Shown here: positions 54,190 through 59,840 of the stretch, in pieces
How positions within the stretch are numbered: position 1 is the stretch's first letter
Layout of the letters: the number at the start of each line of letters is the position of its first letter
Source of the DNA: Chara braunii
Lineage: Eukaryota > Streptophyta > Charophyceae > Charales > Characeae
DNA: 59,840 nt
Reading direction: 5' to 3'
NCBI GenBank assembly: GCA_003427395.1
Contig: BFEA01000174.1
Coordinates: forward strand, 1,761,726-1,821,565
Position numbers and translations under genes: made by a program
Notes under the pieces: generated by a model
What the model was told of the DNA's origin: nothing
The model's input: the letters and a program-made list of their open reading frames with translations, nothing else
The model's database searches: none

Positions 54190-55621
54190 CTGGGGGTGGG
54201 CTCGATGGGTGCAAGATGAGCCGCAGTCGCTGGAGGTGGAGGAGGGAAGCGAGTAATGCGAGGGAGGCGGGACTCTGTGGAATCAGGAGAAGTAGAGGGG
54301 GCTGGGTAGATCTGGAAGAGGATGCGTCGGTGGTGACGATGAATGGACGCGAGTAGTCGGGTAAGTGTAAGACAGGGGCTGACGTGACAAGCCATTTGAG
54401 AGAGTGGAAAGCATCCTCATGAGCCGGGTTCCAATGAAAAGGTAGACGTCCGCGGGTCAGAGGGGTAAGCTGGGAAGAATACTGCGCGTAGTTTTTAAGA
54501 AAATGACCATGGTAGTTGGTCAACCCAAGGAAACTACGCAGCGCAGAAAGAGAGGTAGGACTGGGCCAGTCGACAATGGCCTGAATCTTCGAGTCGTCCA
54601 TGTGGAGTCCGTGCTCGGAGACCTGATGCCCGAGGAAGTCGACATTGGGTTGAGCGAAGCTGCATTTAGAAAGCTTCGCATAGAACTCGTGGTCTCGTAG
54701 TCGCTGCAGGACAGTGCGAAGGTGGGTCAGGTGATCCTCTAGGGTACGACTGTAGATCAGGATGTCGTCAATGTAGACTAGAACATAGTCCTCAAGAAGG
54801 TTTTGGAACATCGTGTTCATAGCCGTCTGGAAAGTGGCGGGGGCGTTACGGAGACCGAAAGGCATGACGGTAAACTCGTAGTGCACGAAACGAGAACGAA
54901 AAGCGGTCTTGGGCTGGTCCTTCTCGGCTACGCGGATCTGGTGATATCCGTTACGAAGATCGATCTTCGTGAAGAAATGGTGGCCGGAGAGGCGGTCAAA
55001 CAGGTCATCCGCGCGAGGCATGGGATAGCTATTTTTGACCGTGTAGTGGTTCAGACTGCGATAGTCAATACAGAGACGAAGGATGCTGTCCTTCTTGCGA
55101 TCGAAGAGGACCGGGGCAGTCCATGGGGAAGTACCCGGTTTAATGAAGCCCTGGCGAAGCAGCTCCTCAAGTTGGCGCTCGAGTTCCTGGGCTTTGGGAA
55201 CCGAAAGGCGATAAGGGATGCGATTCTGAATGCGATAGTTTGGCTCGAGCTGGATGTGGTGCTCGATACCACGCATGGGAGGAATGCTGCTGTAGGAGAC
55301 GGATAGTGGGAAAACATCGTGATACTCACGAAGGAGGGCACCAACGCTAGGCGGTAAGGAAGAAAGAAGGGTGTCAAATTCCTTGGCAGCGGTAGCGTCT
55401 GAAGCAGAGGTGGAGGGGGTCTGTATGGGGGTAGGGACTGAGGGTGTATCAGTGGTAAGGGAAGCGAGAAAGTGCAGTGGGCTAGGAGGGGTAGAGGAGG
55501 TTAAAAGAAGTTGAGGAATCAGGAGGGTCGCGGGGCTCGGGAGGTGGTGGATCGAGCTCGACCAACTCAACATCCTGATGCATGGAGTTGCAGGTGAGGA
55601 GATCCATGATGTCGACAACAT
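54190..55621 (-). pseudogene. Element I reverse transcriptase
   Basis: The 493-residue frame holds a full RT: EYHDVFPLSVSYSSIPPMRG, GFIKPGTSPWTAPVLFDRKK, HHFFTKIDLRNGYHQIRV, MPFGLRNAPATFQ, catalytic YVLVYIDDILIYSR, and NVDFLGHQVSEHGL. All key residues are present. It reaches the start of RNase H (FIVTTDASS, near 54320) and then runs into unrelated sequence because of the inverted segment. The overlapping protease frame lies upstream. Confidence 0.9.
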
Positions 55622-56162
55622 AAAGTTTTACATCAGGCTCACGAAGGAGGTGGTGGAACTGGGTAGGCGTACAGATGGTGACATTAACCGGGGGGGAAAG
55701 TGTAGAGTCCGATTTGCCTAACAACGGAATACGGTATTGTTTCCCATCCTTGACGTCGAGGACGAGATCGTTGTGGGTCCAATCGAGGCCGGCATGAGCG
55801 AACTGATGGGAATAGGCAGTGCCAAGAACAAGATCATGTAGGGTTTCCATGACATTGAAGGTCCACTTGTCATGGAACTGAGGGGCCTTGCGAAGGTTGT
55901 GGGGCATCCGCAGGGGGAAGGAGAATGGAAGATCAGGCACCACCGAATCGACGAAGGATTTGGCCTGATTGTCGCCAAGCGTGACAGTGACAGTGGAAGG
56001 GTAGGGGGATGTATAGAGGGATGCCTCCTTAACTACGCGAGGATGAATGAAGTCGCCAGTAGAGCCAGAGTCCCATAGTGCGCGGTATACTCTAGTAGAG
56101 GACCCGAGGCGCATTGGAATAATCGGTAAGGTGCGATCAGGATTGTGTATGCGTTGAGACAT
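55482..56162 (-). pseudogene. Element I aspartic protease
   Basis: A 226-residue frame: PIIPMRLGSSTRVYRALWDS then GSTGDFIHPRVV, an intact DSG active site, followed by a flap-like and a second-half region (ETLHDLVLGTAYSHQFAHAG). It overlaps the RT frame by 140 bases in a different register, so a frameshift lies near 55600. It follows the zinc knuckle of gag closely. Confidence 0.85.
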
Positions 56163-56465
56163 CGCAGACAGGGTGCGCTCTTTAAGGCGGATACGTTCCT
56201 GACGGACCTTAACACACTCAAGGTCCAGGAAGTCGATGATATCCTCGACTGCAATGAGGGAAGCACTGCAGCGCGCCGTGCGAGAAGCACGCCTAGTAGG
56301 AGGACGAGGAGGAGGAGGGCACTGGAGGGTGGGCCAGCGACGCTAGAATCGACCAACGATGAAGTCAGGTTCGAGTCCTCAAAAGAGTAGCAAGCGGCAC
56401 GAAGGTAGAATCGCGGGCGGGTATGCCTGCTACTGTGGGAGGATCGAGGGTGCGGGAGATCGCCA

Positions 56466-58096
56466 CTAGGTGGCTGCGGAGCTGGAGGTCGAGGCGGGGG
56501 GGTCAGGCTGAGGGCGGGACTGCTGAGCAAAGTGATGCTGGAGGGCATCGGTGTAGGGGCAGGTGGACGGAGTGTGACCAGGTAGGCAACAACGGGCACA
56601 TATACCTCGTGCACGGAAGTCCTCACTCTCCACGATAGTCAATCGGGCGCGGGGGAAGACGTAGCCCGATGGGAGGGGCAACTGTGTGGCGGAAGAACGG
56701 GTCCTCGATGAGGACTGGCGCTGCTTGAGGAAAGCAGAGAAGGCGCGGACGAGGTGCTCGTCCTGGTCGGGGTCGTCGCTATCCACAAGGGACTGGGGGT
56801 CATGTTCCTGGACCGGGTCGCTATGGGATCCGTCCGAACCAGTACCCTCCTCAGCGCTCGACGACTCGCAGAGCATAGTTTGGACACGGCGGAAGAAGGC
56901 ATGTCCAGGAACTTGGCGGGGACTGCGGCGAGACGTGGAGAACTGGCGGGGGCGAGATGTGCCAAGGGCAGACGATGTACGACTCTAAGGCATTGTTGCC
57001 ACCAAGCCATTTGATCTCAGCGATCCGTGTGATCGGGTCACGGGTAGGCATCGGGCGAGAGAAGTACTGTTGGAGAAAATCACGAAACTCCGCGTACGTC
57101 ATGCTCGCGTGAACGCCCTACTGAGCACGAAGGGCGAGAAAGTCGCGCCAAGTGGAAGCCACTCGACCGATGAAGCGGGCAGACATCTCCGTAGGCCACA
57201 AGTCCATGTTTACCCCATGGTACCGAAGTTGCTCCTCGGATGTGGTGATCCAGCCCTGGAGTTCAGAGGCCTTGCCATCGAACTGGGGGACTCTGTCGGG
57301 GTGGTACCGAGGTACATAAGGCGGGGGCTGGTAATGAGGAGGGAGGGGGATGGCACACTGCGACAAGAGGACAGAAGAACTAGGGGTACCCGCAGGGGCA
57401 CTAGACAAGGCAGGAAGCTAGGGCAAAGGGCCGTGAGACAATGTGGTGGTCGGTGGAGGAAGGGTAAAGTGCATCGCAGCGGCCTGTGTCTGATGCTGTC
57501 GGTAGATGAAAGGGGCAGCAGGCTGTGCCATGAGGTGGGGAGGAAGGGGTTGACCTCCTTGGAGTTGGCGGATGTGATCATGGGCCAGGGTGAGCTGTTG
57601 TTGGAGCTCGGCATCCAGTGTCCTGGGTGTAGGGGGGGGGGGGGGGGGGGGGCGAAGGATCGGGGGGTGAAGAGGGAGGTGTCGTGGAAACTAACGTGGA
57701 GGAGGTGGCGGGACAAGATGCCATGGGTCCTGAGGAGGGAGGTGCAGGGGCAGAAACCTGGGAGGCCGAGATGGATGCAGAGGAAGGGCGGGATTGGGGT
57801 GAGGACATGCAGCCCGTGGAAGAGACAAGCGTGTAGATGACGCCAGCCGAAGAAGGAGAGGAAGCTGGCATAAATGCAGATGAGGGGGGTGGGGAGGGAG
57901 ATGTACCGGTACAGGGCTCCAATTGTGACACGCGGGCCGGCAGGGATGAAAAGTTGGTATAGAGGGCCATGAACTTGGCCTCGAATGTGGTCCGCATCTG
58001 CTGGAGGAGGGCCAGTACCGGGTCTGACTGGGTGGCGGGGCCCGAACTGGCGGGCTCAAGGGTGGAAATCTCTGCCGGGTCAAGACATGATGTCAC
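56466..58096 (-). pseudogene. Element I gag
   Basis: Start MTSCLDPAEISTLEPASSGP at 58096. Coiled-coil-like LLQQMRTTFEAKFMALYTNF, a Ser/Pro-rich linker broken by the G-run at 57632-57652, the capsid start (VPQFDGKASELQGWITTSEE, 57320-57240), a stop at 57118, then MTYAEFRDFLQQYFSRPMPT and the zinc knuckle CARCCLPGHTPSTC (56612-56571) in a third frame. The knuckle fits CX2CX4HX4C exactly. At least three breaks. Confidence 0.8.
57632..57652. repeat. Run of 21 G
   Basis: An uninterrupted G-run on the plus strand inside the Pro-rich part of I gag (poly-Pro codons on the minus strand). It sits where the gag frame changes, and its length is prone to sequencing error. Confidence 0.95.
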
Positions 58097-59126
58097 GAGC
58101 TAGAAACGCAAGGCCTTCGCTGATGGAGCGGGAGGGACTCGCTAGCTCAGTACTCTGCATAGAGTCAGGGGATGAAGAAGATGAGGAGGGAGAACTGGGG
58201 CGGGGGGGGCGTTCAGTGGCAGCAATCGGTGCATCGAAGCGAGCGAGTCGGTTTGCGGCACGAGCGTCTCGGGCGAGATTTTGGAGTGCGCGCTGATGAT
58301 GTCACGGGGAGCCAGGTTGGTACGCAGAAAGAGGAGTAAGGGACTGCGAGAGGAAATTTCAAAGTTGGAGTGAGGGAAAAAGAGGGAAATTTCCAATTCG
58401 GGGAAGAAAATGAGAGGAAATTTTCAAAGAATAGTGTGGGGTCTAGACGAGGGCATGCATAAGACAATCACGATTTCAAAATAAAATCCCGAAATTATTT
58501 GGACGTAAATTCGGAATTTACAAGAAATTGAAACAATATTCAAGGAATTTCAAAGTATTCGTAAAAATTTTCGAAAGTTCGAGGAGATGATGAAAGATGT
58601 AGAGATGAGCTGATAAGAAAATTTTCAAATAAAATGGAAAATTCCTCAACGTATTTTCGGAATTAAAAGAATTTCAAAGGCAATTTGAAATAAGAGTAGA
58701 GAACTAATTCCTAAATTAAGAATTTACGATGAAATTTCATAAAGAATTAGTAATAGACGCGTAAAGTAAGTTGAGAAAAATTCTAGGGTTGTCTATCAAA
58801 TGAATAAAATTTCTTGACTTGTTACAAGATTAAAATGAATTCCAAAGAAATTTCAAAAGAATTTCCAAGGAATTTCAAAAGAATTGCAGAATTTCGTAAT
58901 GTTACGGGGGAGGAGACAACAAAATTGATTTGACATCAGAAGAATTAAATTTAGTAAATTCCGGAATTGATTTCACGAATTTTTGAAATGGAATTGAATT
59001 TTGAAATTAAATAACAAAAAGAATCTGATAAAATAAAGAAATTCGCATAACTTTTGAATAAAAGTGCCGGAAATAATTCTGTTCACGGCGTTGGTGGAAA
59101 AGAAGATGAAGATTAATCCTGTTAAA
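58097..59126 (-). other. AT-rich leader of element I, no gene
   Basis: From 58370 to 59110 the sequence is packed with GAAATTT/AATTTCAAA words at irregular spacing, with no ORF. No PBS of initiator tRNA-Met type was seen. It may be leader or LTR of I. Confidence 0.45.
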
Positions 59127-59535
59127 TTATATTGAAATTCTGAACGGCAGAATGGACGGCATTGTCAGGCAAGCACAAAGAAGGAAGATACGTGTCACAC
59201 GTAGTAGAAATTTTGGATGATGCGACCAATTAGGTGGGAGGGTGGAGAAGAGAAGGGGGGGTTGGAGAGGAGATAAAAGATGGGGAAAATGATGAGATCT
59301 TTGAGAGAGACCGGCGAGAGGAAGGGGGGGGATAAGTAGGGGGGAGATAGATTGACAATATCGCGCTCTCGGTCGGCCGAGAGCAATTAAGGTTCTTCCT
59401 CCTAGTCGAGGACGGTCTTCAATCACCCCTAAAGGGTCTTCTCGATTGTTCCCCCGGTGGAACGACGAGGTCGTCGGATCAAATGCGCACAACGAAGGAG
59501 AGAAGTCGTGGCAATGATGATGTCGACAATGGCCT

Positions 59536-59578
<43 letters not shown>

Positions 59579-59840
59579 CCCTGAAGATAGCGGCACCGTA
59601 GATGTCGGGGGAGCAACAAGCAACGTCGTTGTAAACGCTTGATTGCCCCACGCCACCTCTAGCTTGAAGTCTTGAAACGCTAGAGGATTGATAGGCCACG
59701 CCCTCGCAGTTTGTATTCGTACGTTCTCTGACAGGTGCGCCGCACACGCCAAGGTCCAGGTGTGCACGTGCGCGCAGGCGGGAGGTAGTAGGGGAGCAGC
59801 GTGGTGAGAGGTGGGAGGGGGGGGCGATCACGCAGGGAAG
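59127..59840. other. Window end, possible LTR of element I
   Basis: No gene supported. It contains a (GAT)n microsatellite at 59537-59578 which creates His-, Ile- or Met-rich false ORFs. G-rich runs flank it (59250-59345, 59805-59825). If I has a 5' LTR it would begin here or outside the window. Confidence 0.4.

Noticed and set aside
59127-59831. 234-residue minus-strand ORF with poly-His
   Set aside because: Created by the (GAT)n microsatellite; no domain, and other frames over the same repeat give poly-Ile and poly-Met.

Overview
This is a repeat-dominated stretch of a large eukaryotic nuclear genome. It is most likely a plant in the broad sense (a streptophyte alga, bryophyte or other land plant). 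The support is several Ty3/gypsy LTR retrotransposons primed by initiator-tRNA-Met-like sites, chromodomain integrases, a LINE with a poly(A) tail, TATA/G-box promoters and pyrimidine-rich leaders. Nothing looks prokaryotic. I see no confident host gene. Almost every long reading frame is a retroelement gag or pol fragment carrying stops or frameshifts. The species cannot be named from the sequence alone.

Layout. (1) 1-898 and 29603-29995 are two halves of one minus-strand LINE. The 28.7 kb between them (899-29602) is a nested LTR-retrotransposon cluster flanked by GAAT on both sides. From left to right it holds: element A (LTR 899-1489, internal 1490-8214, LTR 8219-9024); element B/C, which shares that second LTR and whose gag is split by a 5.35-kb non-coding insertion E (13414-18763); element D (3' LTR at 20303, internal region to 28901, truncated 5' LTR to 29329); and a fragment of an A-type LTR (29336-29602). 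D carries a 991-bp solo LTR in its leader (27543-28533). All of A, B/C and D read on the minus strand. (2) 30080-34430 is a plus-strand element F: promoter-like DNA, a G-free leader, hairpin repeats and a broken gag. (3) 34430-42000 is largely non-coding; it has two unrecognised minus-strand ORFs, ambiguous bases and a tandem duplication beside an N. (4) 42131-42933 is a TATA/leader/short-ORF unit. (5) 43155-50838 is a PBS, a 1557-bp LTR and an integrase C-terminus on the minus strand, followed by the rest of a retroelement (G) on the plus strand. This fits an internal inversion. (6) 50840-59840 is a minus-strand chromovirus (I) with a canonical chromodomain and an inverted RNase H segment.

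Within each coding element the order is the usual Ty3/gypsy one: gag, protease, reverse transcriptase, RNase H, integrase. In A and B the gag and pol frames are offset by -1 at the same place, directly after the zinc knuckle. None of the elements appears able to move by itself as written.

The most unusual object is E. It has TG...CA ends and a 4-bp target duplication but no recognisable protein. It contains ten stem-loops that share one loop sequence while the two stem arms vary together, plus many other perfect hairpins. A related leader motif occurs upstream of the gag of element F, so E and F may be one family.
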